From Sphingomicrobium nitratireducens (GTDB lineage Bacteria > Pseudomonadota > Alphaproteobacteria > Sphingomonadales > Sphingomonadaceae), in NCBI RefSeq assembly GCF_026157035.1, contig NZ_JANJZA010000001.1, forward strand, positions 1,219,001 to 1,283,000: a stretch of 64,000 nucleotides of DNA. Reading direction: 5' to 3'. Below are positions 36,527 through 45,908 of the stretch, piece after piece. The notes beneath the pieces were generated by a model. That model ran no database searches, was not told the DNA's origin, and was given only the letters and a program-made list of their open reading frames with translations. The translations under genes were made by a program, and so were the position numbers. Every line of letters starts with the position of its first letter. The first letter of the stretch is position 1.

Positions 36527-37243
36527 CTGGGACGCATCCGCCTCGTCGAGCAGACAGGGTCGACCAACAGCGACCTGATGGGCCTGGCCGAGGCGGTCGA
36601 AGGCGACTGGCTGGTCGCGCGCAGGCAGGACGCCGGGCGTGGGCGTCAGGGCCGCGAATGGCAGGGCCTCGACGGCAATTTCTTCGGCTCGACATTGGTC
36701 GTGCTGAACGAGCGCGATCCCGAGGCCGCAAGCCTGTCGCTGGTCGCGGGCCTCGCGCTCCATGACGCTGTCTCCACGCTCGCACCCGAGGCCGCGCTGC
36801 AGCTCAAATGGCCCAACGACCTGATGCTGGACGGCGCCAAGCTCGCTGGCATCCTCACCGAGCGTTCGAGCGGGCGGGTGGTGATCGGCTTCGGGGTCAA
36901 CCTTGCCGAAGCGCCCGCGATCGAAGGGCGCGAGACGGCAGCGCTCGCGTCCCATGTCGAGATCGCTCCGCAGGCGTTCGCGCCGGTGCTGGCGGGAAGC
37001 TTCGCGCGGCTCCTTGGCGCCTGGCGCAGCGCGGACCCGGCGAGCCTAGCCATGGCCTGGCTGCAGCGCGCGCATCCGGTCGGCACGAAACTCACTGTCC
37101 ACGGCGGCGAGGGCGCGCCGATCACGGGCTCGTTCGCGGGGCTCGATGCCGATGGCGCGTTGCGGCTCGACACGGGCGGCGGCCAAGTCGAGATCGTGCG
37201 CGCGGGCGACGTCGACCTCGCCAAGGACAGCCGGAACGGCTAG
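36527..37243 (+). CDS. birA: Biotin-[acetyl-CoA-carboxylase] ligase (monofunctional BirA)
   Basis: About 238 residues. The core starts GRIRLVEQTGSTNSDL and includes ARRQDAGRGRQGREW (biotinyl-AMP loop), LKWPNDLMLDGAKLAGIL and VIGFGVNL, then a C-terminal SH3-like domain. It lacks the DNA-binding domain, so it is a ligase only. No ATG, GTG or TTG lies at the expected start. CTG at 36527, 6 bases after a GGGGGC stretch, fits best; the nearest ATG (36374) would overlap nuoN by 143 bases, and the next internal ATG would remove the essential TGSTN motif. Confidence 0.85.
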   Translation: MGRIRLVEQTGSTNSDLMGLAEAVEGDWLVARRQDAGRGRQGREWQGLDGNFFGSTLVVLNERDPEAASLSLVAGLALHDAVSTLAPEAALQLKWPNDLMLDGAKLAGILTERSSGRVVIGFGVNLAEAPAIEGRETAALASHVEIAPQAFAPVLAGSFARLLGAWRSADPASLAMAWLQRAHPVGTKLTVHGGEGAPITGSFAGLDADGALRLDTGGGQVEIVRAGDVDLAKDSRNG

Positions 37244-37252
37244 GGCGGGCGC

Positions 37253-38026
37253 ATGCTGCTCGCCATCGATGCCGGGAACACCAACATCGTCTTCGCCCTG
37301 TGCGGGGAGGGCGAGATTCGCGCGCGCTGGCGTATCGCGACCGAGGCGCGACGCACCGCGGACGAATATGCCGTGTGGCTCAAGCAGTTGCTCGAACTCG
37401 AGGAAATCGCCTTTGCCGATGTCGACGCGGTCATCATCGGGACGGTGGTGCCGCGCGCGTTGCACAATCTCTCGACGCTGGCCCGCCGCTATTTCAAGGT
37501 CGAACCGCTCGTCGCGGGGCAGGGGGAAGCGGCCTGGCCGATGCGGCTCGATGTGCCCGAACCCGAGACGCTGGGTGCCGATCGCGGGCTCAACGTGCTC
37601 GCAGCGCATGCGGGCCACGAAGGCGACATCGTGGTCGTCGATTTCGGCACCGCGACCACGTTCGATATTTGCGACTATACCGGCGCCTACAAGGGCGGAG
37701 TGATCGCGCCGGGCATCAACCTGTCGCTCGATGCGCTCACCGGCAAGACCGCGCAATTGCCCAAAATCGCGATCGAGAAGCCCGAAAATGACAGCGTCAT
37801 CGGCAAGACCACGCAGGACCAGATGCTGGTGGGGGTCTATTGGGGCTATGTCGCGATGATCGAGGGGCTGATCGAACGTGCGCGCAAGGAAATCGGGCGT
37901 CCGGTGACGGTGATCGGGACGGGGGGCCTCGCGACCTTGTTCCCCGAAGGCCTGTTCGACGCGGTCGAGCCGGACCTAACCATTCGCGGCCTGATGCTGC
38001 TGCACAAGGAAGCCACTAAGCGATGA
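37253..38026 (+). CDS. coaX: Type III pantothenate kinase
   Basis: A 257-residue ASKHA-fold kinase phosphorylating pantothenate, the first step of coenzyme A synthesis. The N-terminal phosphate motif [27 protein letters not shown] and [14 protein letters not shown] are intact, as is [11 protein letters not shown]. It begins 9 bases after birA and its stop overlaps rnj (ATGA). This birA-coaX pairing is common in bacteria. Confidence 0.95.
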   Translation: MLLAIDAGNTNIVFALCGEGEIRARWRIATEARRTADEYAVWLKQLLELEEIAFADVDAVIIGTVVPRALHNLSTLARRYFKVEPLVAGQGEAAWPMRLDVPEPETLGADRGLNVLAAHAGHEGDIVVVDFGTATTFDICDYTGAYKGGVIAPGINLSLDALTGKTAQLPKIAIEKPENDSVIGKTTQDQMLVGVYWGYVAMIEGLIERARKEIGRPVTVIGTGGLATLFPEGLFDAVEPDLTIRGLMLLHKEATKR

Positions 38027-39660
38027 CGCCGGGCGACGAACTTCTTTTCCTCGCTTTGGGCGGGTCGGGCGAGATCGGCATGAACGTCAATCTCTACGGC
38101 TGCCGCGGCAAGTGGCTGATGGTCGATCTGGGGCTGACCTTCGCCGACCCCTGGTATCCGGGCGTCGATTTGGTGCTCCCTGACCTTGAGTTCATCGAGG
38201 AGCGGCAGAAGGACTTGGTCGGGATCGTCCTGACCCACGGCCACGAGGACCATATCGGCGCGATTCCCTATCTCGCCGACGAATTGAAGGTCCCGCTCTA
38301 CGCGACCCCGTTCACCGCCGGGCTGATCCGCGAAAAGCTCGAGGCCGAGGGCCTGACCGGGCAGCTCAAGATCAAGACGATCCCGCGTGACGGGGGCATC
38401 GATCTTGCGCCCTTCAACGTGCGCTTCGTCGCGCTGTCGCACTCGATTCCCGAAGGCAACGGGGTGCTGATCGACACGCCGCACGGCAAGATCTTCCATA
38501 CCGGCGACTGGAAGATCGACGAGCAGCCGGTGCTCGGCACGCCGACCGGCGACGAAGCGATGCAGATGATCGGCGACGAGGGTGTGCGCGCGCTCGTGTG
38601 CGACAGCACGAACGTCTTCCAGGACAAGCCTTCGGGCAGCGAGCAGGGCGTGCATGACGGGCTGTTGAAAGCGGTCGAGGAGGCCGAGGGGCGCGTGCTG
38701 GTCACCACCTTCGCCTCCAACGCAGCAAGGCTCGAGACGCTCGGCCGGATCGCGACCGAGACAGGGCGCACCCTGTGCGTCGCGGGGCGCAGCCTCGACC
38801 GCATCATCCGCGTCGCGCAGTCGACCGGCTACCTCCTCGATTTCCCTGAAACGGTGCGCTTCGAGGACGCCATGTCGATCCCGCGCCGCCAGCTGATGAT
38901 CATCGCGACCGGCGGGCAGGGCGAGCCGCGCGCCGCGCTGGCGCGGATCGCGGCGGGGCAGCACCAGCTCAAGTTGACCGAGGGCGATACGGTCGTCTTT
39001 TCGTCCAAGCAGATCCCGGGCAACGAGATCGCGATCGGGCGGATCATGAGCCAGCTTTCGGACATGGGGGTGACGATGGTCACCGAGCGGCAGGCACATG
39101 TCCACGTGTCGGGTCACCCCGGACGGCCCGAACTCAAGCAGATGTACGACTGGATCCGGCCCGACGTGCTGGTCCCGGTCCATGGCGAGATGCGCCACAT
39201 GCGCGAACAGGCCAGGCTCGGCCTCGAACACGGCATCCCCCACGCGGTGGTGCAGCGCAACGGCGACGTCATTCGCCTGGCGCCCGGCGATCCCGAGCGG
39301 GTCGATGTGGTGCGTACCGGGCGGCTGATCCTCGATGGCGACGTGATCCTGCCTGCCGACGGGCAGACGATGAACCAGCGCCGCAAGCTTGGTTTCCAGG
39401 GCATGATCGCAGTCGCGCTGCCGATTGGCGCGGATGGCGCCCTGGCGGGCGAAGTCGCGGTGCACGCGCTGGGCGTGCCGGTCGAGGCCGATCATGACGA
39501 CTTCATCGCCGACTGCGCGGATAGCGCGGCGCGTGCCTGGGAATCCGGGATATCGGAGGAGAAAGCGCGCGAGAAGGTACGGCTCGCCGTCCGGCGTTGC
39601 GCGACGACCTGGACCGGCAAGAAGCCCATCGTCGAAGTGATGCTCGCAGGAGTCGACTGA
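38023..39660 (+). CDS. rnj: Ribonuclease J
   Basis: A 545-residue metallo-beta-lactamase/beta-CASP ribonuclease with exo- and endonuclease activity in mRNA decay and rRNA maturation. The zinc site is visible in [12 protein letters not shown] (His72, His74, Asp76, His77) and HTGDWKID. The beta-CASP part has [15 protein letters not shown] and [12 protein letters not shown], and [19 protein letters not shown] leads to the C-terminal domain. The next gene overlaps its stop. Confidence 0.95.
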   Translation: MTPGDELLFLALGGSGEIGMNVNLYGCRGKWLMVDLGLTFADPWYPGVDLVLPDLEFIEERQKDLVGIVLTHGHEDHIGAIPYLADELKVPLYATPFTAGLIREKLEAEGLTGQLKIKTIPRDGGIDLAPFNVRFVALSHSIPEGNGVLIDTPHGKIFHTGDWKIDEQPVLGTPTGDEAMQMIGDEGVRALVCDSTNVFQDKPSGSEQGVHDGLLKAVEEAEGRVLVTTFASNAARLETLGRIATETGRTLCVAGRSLDRIIRVAQSTGYLLDFPETVRFEDAMSIPRRQLMIIATGGQGEPRAALARIAAGQHQLKLTEGDTVVFSSKQIPGNEIAIGRIMSQLSDMGVTMVTERQAHVHVSGHPGRPELKQMYDWIRPDVLVPVHGEMRHMREQARLGLEHGIPHAVVQRNGDVIRLAPGDPERVDVVRTGRLILDGDVILPADGQTMNQRRKLGFQGMIAVALPIGADGALAGEVAVHALGVPVEADHDDFIADCADSAARAWESGISEEKAREKVRLAVRRCATTWTGKKPIVEVMLAGVD

Positions 39661-39920
39661 TGCAGGTCGGCTCGGTGCTGGCGATCTACTTCCTGGTTTT
39701 CGTCGCGGTCGCGTTCCTGATGCTGCCGTTCGGTGTGCGCACGTCGCAGGAAGCGGGCGAGGAACTCGTACCCGGGCAAGCCGACAGCGCACCGCACCGG
39801 TTCGACCTTAGGCGCCACCTCCTGCGCGCTTGTGTCGTCGCGGCGCTCCTGACCGGATTGTTTGTCGCCAATTACGCGTTCGGATGGGTCGAGGCGTCGG
39901 ACCTCGACTTCTACCACTAG
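39660..39920 (+). CDS. DUF1467 family membrane protein
   Basis: An 86-residue protein with two membrane helices (about residues 5-25 and 57-75) and the family-typical stretch LMLPFGVRTSQEAGEELVPG followed by RFDLRRHLLRA. The function is unknown; members are found across alphaproteobacteria, often after rnj. The ATG at 39660 overlaps the rnj stop (TGATG). It is convergent with the large coiled-coil gene and overlaps its end by 4 bases. Confidence 0.85.
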   Translation: MQVGSVLAIYFLVFVAVAFLMLPFGVRTSQEAGEELVPGQADSAPHRFDLRRHLLRACVVAALLTGLFVANYAFGWVEASDLDFYH

Positions 39921-42214
39921 AGCTTGCGGTCGACCGCCTGCGCGAGCGCGGCGTAGAGCTTGCCCATGTCGCTCGACATCAAGGTGACCGCGATGACCGA
40001 CCCGTCGCGCTCCGCCAGAACGCGGCGCAGCATTGCCTCGAAATCGTGGATGTAGCGGTTGACGCCGTCGTGGAACTCGGGGTCGCTTTCGTAGTGCTGG
40101 CCGATGGCTCGGGCGTCGGCCGAGGAGATGAGCTTGACCGCGCGACGGGTGAACACGCCGCGTTCGCCCTTGAGGTAGGCGTTCCAGCTCTTCTCGTCGA
40201 CGTCCTCGGCGAGAATCTTGCCGACGTCGATTGCGGCCGAATTCATCGATTCCATCAACTGCGCAACGCGGCGGGCAAAGTCCTCGCTGGCCCCTTCGCG
40301 ATCGGTCTTGGCGACATCTTCGAGATGGGCTTCGAGCGCGGCCGCGGTCTGGCCGATCGACAGCATCTGGCCGGCGAGGCGATCGCTCGCGGCCTTGGCG
40401 GCGTCGATCGCGCGCGCGGCCTGCGCGTCGACCTCGCACAGCTGCTTTTCGACTCCTTCGCGTAGCGCCGCTTCGAGCGCCCGGGCAGTAGCGTCGGAGA
40501 GTTCGCCGGCGGTTTCGGGAATGACCTTGCGGATCGCTTCGCGGGCACGCTCGGAGGCATGGGCCGCGGCGTCCTTGACGCGCACGAGGGCGTCGACCAG
40601 CGCCGGGCTGGTCTGGCTGGAGAGCGTTTCGGCCTCCTGCTGCGCGGCGGCGAGCGCTTCCCGCAGGACGGAAACGTGGCTGCCGGTCGAGCCCAAGCGG
40701 CCTTCGAGGTCGCCAAGCAGCGCGGCGACGCGCTCCTGCTGCTCGGCAAGCATGGCGGACGATGCTTCGAGGCGGTCGGCGGCCTCGCCGGTGGCCTCGC
40801 GGACGGCTTCGGCGACGGGGCGTGCCGCTTCACCCGCGGCAAGCAGGCGTCCGGCGCCATGTTCAGCGTCGTTGAAGGAGACGATGAGCTGGTCGCGCAC
40901 GTTGGCGGCCAACGCGTCGACCTGGTTGCGGATGTCCCGCGTCCGATTGGCGAGCGCGTCGAGATCGCCCGACTGATCGCGGCCCATGTCGGCGGTCTCG
41001 GCGAGCGCGCTGCGCACTTCGGCAAGTGTGGAGGCCATCGCGGCGGCGCGTGCATCGCCGTCGGCGGCGAGCTGCGAATAGCGTTCGTCGATCCCGGCAA
41101 GCGCGCTGTCGAGGTCGGCGAGCATGCGTCGTCCGGCCTCGTCCTGCGCCGCAACGCGCTCGGACAGTGCCGCGATCGCGCGATCGGCGCCCTCGATGCT
41201 GCTGCCGAGCAGTTCGGCGGCCTTGCTACCGCTGTGCGCCATGCCGGCCTGCGCCTGTGCGACCAATGCGGAGACGGCAGCGGCCTGGATGTCGATCCCG
41301 CCGCGAATGTCGGCGAGCGCGTCGGCAGTGCGTTCGAGCAGCGTGTCGACCGTCTCGGCAGTCGCGGCGCGGGTTTCCTCGACACTGCGGTGCGCGCTGT
41401 CGCCGGCCTGGGTGAGATTGTGGAGCTGGGCTTCAAGCGCTTCGCCCGCGCTGCGCACGCGCGTTTCCGCTTCGGTGCCGGCCTGGCCGATGGCGGCGAG
41501 CCGCGCTTCGAGCGCTTCGAGTTCGCTCCCGGCGCTGCTTCCCGCTTGCTCGAGCTGCGCGACGAAAGCGCGGGCGCGTTCTTCCGCCTGCGGCAGGTCA
41601 TTCATCAGCACGCCCATGTCCTCGCGGGCCCGAGAGGTGGTGGCATCGAGCCGTTCGCCCTGCGCGGCCAGCGTCTCGGCACCGATTCCGAGTTCACGGG
41701 TCACCCCGGCGAGCGCTTCGGCACGCTGGGTGGCCATCGCCTCGACCTCGCCGGCGAGCGCGGAAAACTGGTCGCGGCCGGTGGCGAGCGACTGAGTGAG
41801 CGCGGCCAGCTGGCTTTCAAGCGCGTGCGCCTCGCTCTTCATCGCGATGACGGAGCGGGTGAAGGCTTCGGCCTCGCGGCGGCGGGTGCGGCCGAACATG
41901 ATCCAGACGAGCGCGAACAAGGCGAGCGGGGCCGCGGCGATCGCGACCCATTGGGCCACGTCGGGCGAGGTGACGGGCAAGGAGGCGAGCGCGCGGCCTG
42001 CGGACCATCCGCAATAGGCCAGCCAGCCCAGCGAGAGGAGCGATAGCGTGCTGCCCAGCAGGATCCGCGCACCGGGCCGGGCGGGCTCCTCTTCCTCCAC
42101 CGTGGCGCGCCAGGCGCTGGCGTCGAATTCGGGGGCCGCGGCCGGCTCGGTCAGGAGCATCTCGTCGGTCGCGGGGTCGTAAGCGGGCATGTCGGGCCTG
42201 GGCTGTGCACTCAT
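39917..42214 (-). CDS. Two-TM long coiled-coil protein (TipN-like architecture)
   Basis: A 765-residue protein with an acidic N-terminus (about 45 residues), two membrane helices (LLGSTLSLLSLGWLAYCGW and WVAIAAAPLALFALVWIMFG), then over 500 residues of Ala/Glu/Arg-rich heptads forming a coiled coil. A compact C-terminal segment (about residues 650-765) looks conserved: SWNAYLKGERGVFTRRAVKL, then VNRYIHDFEAMLRRVLAERD and LMSSDMGKLYAALAQA. The two-TM-plus-coil layout recalls the Caulobacter polarity protein TipN, but homology is unproven. The ATG at 42214 is preferred over a TTG at 42232. Confidence 0.8.
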   Translation of the reverse strand: MSAQPRPDMPAYDPATDEMLLTEPAAAPEFDASAWRATVEEEEPARPGARILLGSTLSLLSLGWLAYCGWSAGRALASLPVTSPDVAQWVAIAAAPLALFALVWIMFGRTRRREAEAFTRSVIAMKSEAHALESQLAALTQSLATGRDQFSALAGEVEAMATQRAEALAGVTRELGIGAETLAAQGERLDATTSRAREDMGVLMNDLPQAEERARAFVAQLEQAGSSAGSELEALEARLAAIGQAGTEAETRVRSAGEALEAQLHNLTQAGDSAHRSVEETRAATAETVDTLLERTADALADIRGGIDIQAAAVSALVAQAQAGMAHSGSKAAELLGSSIEGADRAIAALSERVAAQDEAGRRMLADLDSALAGIDERYSQLAADGDARAAAMASTLAEVRSALAETADMGRDQSGDLDALANRTRDIRNQVDALAANVRDQLIVSFNDAEHGAGRLLAAGEAARPVAEAVREATGEAADRLEASSAMLAEQQERVAALLGDLEGRLGSTGSHVSVLREALAAAQQEAETLSSQTSPALVDALVRVKDAAAHASERAREAIRKVIPETAGELSDATARALEAALREGVEKQLCEVDAQAARAIDAAKAASDRLAGQMLSIGQTAAALEAHLEDVAKTDREGASEDFARRVAQLMESMNSAAIDVGKILAEDVDEKSWNAYLKGERGVFTRRAVKLISSADARAIGQHYESDPEFHDGVNRYIHDFEAMLRRVLAERDGSVIAVTLMSSDMGKLYAALAQAVDRKL

Positions 42215-42319
42215 GACCGTGGAGTTTACCAACTTCGCGCGCGGGCGAAAGCCTGTTTCGGGGGTGGAAATGCGGCCAAGCAGCGGCCATGACCTTATGG
42301 CGAATCAAGGGGGTGGACC

Positions 42320-43510
42320 ATGGCGCTCGCGGCGCTGATCGGGGCCTATGACGAATGCGACGACGGGCGTCTGCGCGCGCTGGTGCCGCTCGCCGGGCGG
42401 CCGCTCGTCGACTACCAGGCGCGCTGCTGCGCCGCGCTGGGAGCGGCGCCGATCGTGCTTGTCGTCGACCAGCCGCCGGCAGCGCTCGTGCAACTGGCCG
42501 AGCGGCTGCGCAGCGAAGGCTTGCCCGTCATCCTCGCCGAGGGCGCGGGAGAAGCGGCCTCGCGCTTCGAGGGAGATGCGCAGGTCCTACTTCTGTCCGA
42601 TGGCATCGCGCCCGAGACCGGCGATCTTGCGGCCCTGGTCGAAGCGGGCGTGCCGGCCGCGCTGAGCCTGCCCGACGACGAGCGCCACGAGAAATTCGAG
42701 CGGATCGACCTTGCCAACCGATGGGGCGGGGCGGCGCTGGTCGCAGGAGGCGAGGTCGGCGCGACAGCGGCGATGCTGGGCGACTGGGACCTGCCCTCGA
42801 CGCTGCTCAGGCGCGCGATCCAGAAGAATGCGGCGCTGGTGCCGTCGGACGAACGCGACGGACGCGGGCCGCTGGTCGTCGCGAGTGCCGCGGACGGGGC
42901 GGAATTCTCCCGGCGGCTGATGGCGGCGTCCAAGGCGCGGCGCGAGGACTGGGTGGCGCGCGGGCCGATGGCGCCACTCGAGGACTGGATGGTGCTCAAG
43001 CTGGCTGGAACCGGCGTGCGGCCGCGGCTGCTAGGTGCAGTTTCGCCGCTCCTGACACTGGCGGGTGCAGCGTCGTTCGGGCTGTCGTGGTGGTGGGCGG
43101 GGCTGGCGCTGTTGCTGTTCTCGATGCCGTTCGACCTCGTCGCGCAAAGGGTGGCGTCGCTGCGGATGAAGCCGCTGCCGCCAGGGTTGATCGAACAATG
43201 GTTGAGCTGGCCCTTCTTTCTCCTCGCATTGCTCGCGCTCGGCGGCTCGCTGGCGCTTTCGGAGGGCTGGGGCGCCGCGGTGCTCGGCGGCGGCGCGGCG
43301 GCCATCGCGGAGCTCGGGCGCGGCCTGCGCAAGGCGATGGGGGCGCCCAGGTTCGACCTGTTCACCTTTCGCAGACGGCCCGCGATTGTCCTCCTGATGC
43401 CCTTCGCGGCGTTCGGGGCGTGGCTGACCGGACTTGGCGTGGTGGCAGTCTATGCGCTCGTCTCGGCGCTGTGGGTGCAGCACGGGGTGCGCAATCCGCC
43501 GCAAGGTTGA
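42320..43510 (+). CDS. Nucleotidyltransferase-like membrane protein
   Basis: A 396-residue protein of unknown function. Residues 1-230 read as a Rossmann-like, MobA/IspD-type fold: ALIGAYDECDDGRLRALVPL, then GRPLVDYQARCCAALGAAPI, like the nucleotide-sugar transferase start, but the usual GxG-T-R motif is missing. Residues 235-390 contain four to five hydrophobic helices without a CDP-alcohol phosphotransferase motif. It may be a degenerate nucleotidyltransferase fused to a membrane domain. It precedes the DUF2336 gene by 37 bases. Confidence 0.7.
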   Translation: MALAALIGAYDECDDGRLRALVPLAGRPLVDYQARCCAALGAAPIVLVVDQPPAALVQLAERLRSEGLPVILAEGAGEAASRFEGDAQVLLLSDGIAPETGDLAALVEAGVPAALSLPDDERHEKFERIDLANRWGGAALVAGGEVGATAAMLGDWDLPSTLLRRAIQKNAALVPSDERDGRGPLVVASAADGAEFSRRLMAASKARREDWVARGPMAPLEDWMVLKLAGTGVRPRLLGAVSPLLTLAGAASFGLSWWWAGLALLLFSMPFDLVAQRVASLRMKPLPPGLIEQWLSWPFFLLALLALGGSLALSEGWGAAVLGGGAAAIAELGRGLRKAMGAPRFDLFTFRRRPAIVLLMPFAAFGAWLTGLGVVAVYALVSALWVQHGVRNPPQG

Positions 43511-43547
43511 CCCCAAATTAACCTGTTTCGGCCATTCTCGGCCCGAC

Positions 43548-44534
43548 ATGAACGCAGATCGTCCGACCCTCGTAGCGGTGCGCGATGCGGCCGCTACCCT
43601 CGCGCGCGGCGCGGGGGGCGACCGGCTGTCCGCGATCCTCGCCGATATCGTGATCCCCGCCAAGGCCCGTCCGACCGAGCGGCAGCGCGCCGCGCTCGAT
43701 CGCCGGATGGAAGCGCTGCTGGCCGACCTGCTCGACCGGTTCGCGGTGGTGATCGGCGAACCGCTCGACCTTCCAGGCAGCAAGGCGCTGGAACGGCTGC
43801 GCGCGACGGGGCTGGTCGTCATTCCCGGTCTGATCGAGACCGCGATCCTGTTCGCGCAGGCCGGCGAACTGCGACCAGCACCCGTGACGGCGAACGACGA
43901 AGGGTTGCTGGTCGAGCTGGTCGGCGATGCGCAGGGCAGCGTCGCTGCCGCGGCGATGGATTACGTGACGGGCAAGGGGCGGCGCACGGCGATGCGGCTC
44001 CTTCTCGAGGATCTCGATGCCGAAACTGCGGGGGCACTGCTTTTGCGGACCGCGGCGCTTGTGGCAGTCGATGCACGGGTCGGGCACGACAGGGCGCTCG
44101 AAGCGGCCAAGTCAATGTTGGGTGGCTACGACGAGTCGCGAGGCCTGTTCGTGCTCGCCGACCGGCTTGCGCGCGCGCTCGACGCGGCAGGACAGATGGG
44201 ACCCGAACGGCTGATCGCGGCCAGTTTCACGGGCGACGCGGTTCTGCTGGCATCGATGCTGGCACGGCGTGCCGGCGGGGCGACCACGAGTGCGCTCGAT
44301 GCGCTGACGCGGCCCGCCGAAGACGTACTGGGCGACCTGCTGGCCCTGTCGGGCCTCGACCGAGGGAGCGCGGCGGCCCTGTTGTCGTCGTGGATCGCCT
44401 TTGTGCCGTCGCTCGATGCGGCGCGGGCCATCGCGCGCTTCGACGGTGCAGATCGTGCCGCGCTCGAACGGCTCCGCGCCGACCGGCAACGCCCGCTTGA
44501 ATTTCGCACCGCGCTGGAGAGGCTGTCGGCATGA
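43548..44534 (+). CDS. DUF2336 domain protein
   Basis: A 328-residue, helix-rich cytoplasmic protein that reads as a HEAT-like DUF2336 protein of alphaproteobacteria: repeated helical pairs with Ala/Leu-rich faces (AAMDYVTGKGRRTAMRLLLE, ALTRPAEDVLGDLLALSGL). The function is unknown. The ATG at 43548 was chosen as the first start after the preceding gene. Its stop overlaps the start of the kinase-like gene (ATGA), so the two are probably partners in a signalling module. Confidence 0.78.
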   Translation: MNADRPTLVAVRDAAATLARGAGGDRLSAILADIVIPAKARPTERQRAALDRRMEALLADLLDRFAVVIGEPLDLPGSKALERLRATGLVVIPGLIETAILFAQAGELRPAPVTANDEGLLVELVGDAQGSVAAAAMDYVTGKGRRTAMRLLLEDLDAETAGALLLRTAALVAVDARVGHDRALEAAKSMLGGYDESRGLFVLADRLARALDAAGQMGPERLIAASFTGDAVLLASMLARRAGGATTSALDALTRPAEDVLGDLLALSGLDRGSAAALLSSWIAFVPSLDAARAIARFDGADRAALERLRADRQRPLEFRTALERLSA

Positions 44535-45853
44535 GCATGACGCTGCCTGTTTCCGGCCGACTCGACGCCGACCTGCGCCTGGTGTCGGCCGATTCCGCGC
44601 TCGAACGGTTGCAGCAGGGAGCCGGCGCGCGCATCGGCGCGCCGCTTGCGCCGCCGCAGATGGCCGAGATCGCGCGGCTCGCCCGGTCGCTCGGCGTCGC
44701 GGTCAGCCGCCCCGCGATGGTGGCGAGCGAGAACGGCGATATTGACCTTTGGCTGCGCGTGACGCCCGATGCCGAGGGATATGCGCTGTCGATCGAACAA
44801 TGGTCCGAGCGGCCCGCAAGCGCGCCGCGCTTCGGCGGGGAGACGAGCAAGTGGCCCGACGACGAGGTGCATGGCGTGCAAGGCGGCGAGGGCGCGATGC
44901 TCGATCTCGACCCGGCCTTGGCGCTCGAAAAGGGGAATGACAACGCGGCCAGCCTGCTGGGCACACTCGACGAAGGGAGGGGCCTGACCCGCTTGTTCGC
45001 GCTCGGGGAGGATGAGGACGGCGGTTTCGCGCTGCTCGAGGCGGTGGCGACGCGCCAGCCCTTCGATGGACAGAAAGCGCTGCACCGCGCGAGCAAGCGC
45101 GAGGTTCTCCTGTCGGGCGAGCCGCGTTTTTCGCGCGACGGCGATTTCGCCGGCTACCGCGTGCGGGTCGAGGCGATCGACGCTGGAGAGCCCGCGCATG
45201 TCGCCAGCGAGGACGAGGAAGCGCTCGACCGCACGCTGCGCTCGCCGCTCGACCGTATCATCAAGGCCGCCGACCAGATCGTCGACCGTTCGGACGGGCC
45301 GATCCGTTCGGACTACGCCGACTATGCCGGCGACATCGCCACCGCCGGGCGGCATCTTCTGTCGGTGATCCGCTCGATGAGCGAACAGGTGGTCGCCGAG
45401 CGCGAGGCGGTCGAATTGCAGGACGTCGCGCGCGAGGCGGCGGGACTCGTGACGGCAGCGGCCGAGGCCAAGCGCATCGACATCGAAATCGAGGAGGAGG
45501 GCGAGCCGGTGCACGCGGTCGGCGAACGGCGCGCGATCGTCCAGATCCTCGTCAATATCCTCGGCAACGCCATCCGCCACTCGCCCGCCGAAGGGACGGT
45601 CGCGATCGTGTTCGATGCCGAGGACAAACGCGCGACGGTCACCATCGCCGATCAGGGACCGGGCATCGGGCGTGCCGACCAGCAGCGAATCTTCGAGAAG
45701 TTCGAAAGGCTCGGCATGGACGACGGCACCGGCGCCGGGCTGGGGTTGGCTATCTCGCGCCGCCTCGCGCGCTCGATGGACGGCGAAATCGCGCTCGACA
45801 GCGCGGCGGGCGAAGGTGCGCGCTTTACGCTGACGTTGCCGTCCGTCGAATAA
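44531..45853 (+). CDS. Histidine-kinase-like protein lacking the phospho-acceptor His
   Basis: A 440-residue soluble protein. The N-terminal 220 residues look PAS-like and have no membrane helix. The dimerisation helix reads ALDRTLRSPLDRIIKAADQI, where the usual H-E-L-R-T-P-L is R-T-L-R-S-P-L, so Arg234 replaces the histidine. The ATPase domain is complete: QILVNILGNAIRHS (N box), DQGPGIG (G1), FEKFER (F) and GAGLGLAIS (G2). It should bind ATP but cannot autophosphorylate in the normal way. It may be a pseudokinase or act on its DUF2336 neighbour; this is inference. Confidence 0.85.
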   Translation: MSMTLPVSGRLDADLRLVSADSALERLQQGAGARIGAPLAPPQMAEIARLARSLGVAVSRPAMVASENGDIDLWLRVTPDAEGYALSIEQWSERPASAPRFGGETSKWPDDEVHGVQGGEGAMLDLDPALALEKGNDNAASLLGTLDEGRGLTRLFALGEDEDGGFALLEAVATRQPFDGQKALHRASKREVLLSGEPRFSRDGDFAGYRVRVEAIDAGEPAHVASEDEEALDRTLRSPLDRIIKAADQIVDRSDGPIRSDYADYAGDIATAGRHLLSVIRSMSEQVVAEREAVELQDVAREAAGLVTAAAEAKRIDIEIEEEGEPVHAVGERRAIVQILVNILGNAIRHSPAEGTVAIVFDAEDKRATVTIADQGPGIGRADQQRIFEKFERLGMDDGTGAGLGLAISRRLARSMDGEIALDSAAGEGARFTLTLPSVE

Positions 45854-45890
45854 AAAGGCCCGCAACCTCATCGGGCTGCGTGCCTTTTCT
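45853..45890. terminator. Bidirectional terminator between kinase-like gene and gltA
   Basis: AAAAGGC...CGCA and TGCG...GCCTTTT form an imperfect inverted repeat around a loop of about a dozen bases, with A-runs on one side and T-runs on the other, between two convergent genes. Confidence 0.7.
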
Positions 45891-45908
45891 AAGTCGTTGT
45901 AAGAAGTC

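Noticed and set aside
42320-43510. CDP-alcohol phosphatidyltransferase
   Set aside because: The membrane half lacks the D-G-x2-A-R...D motif required by the family.
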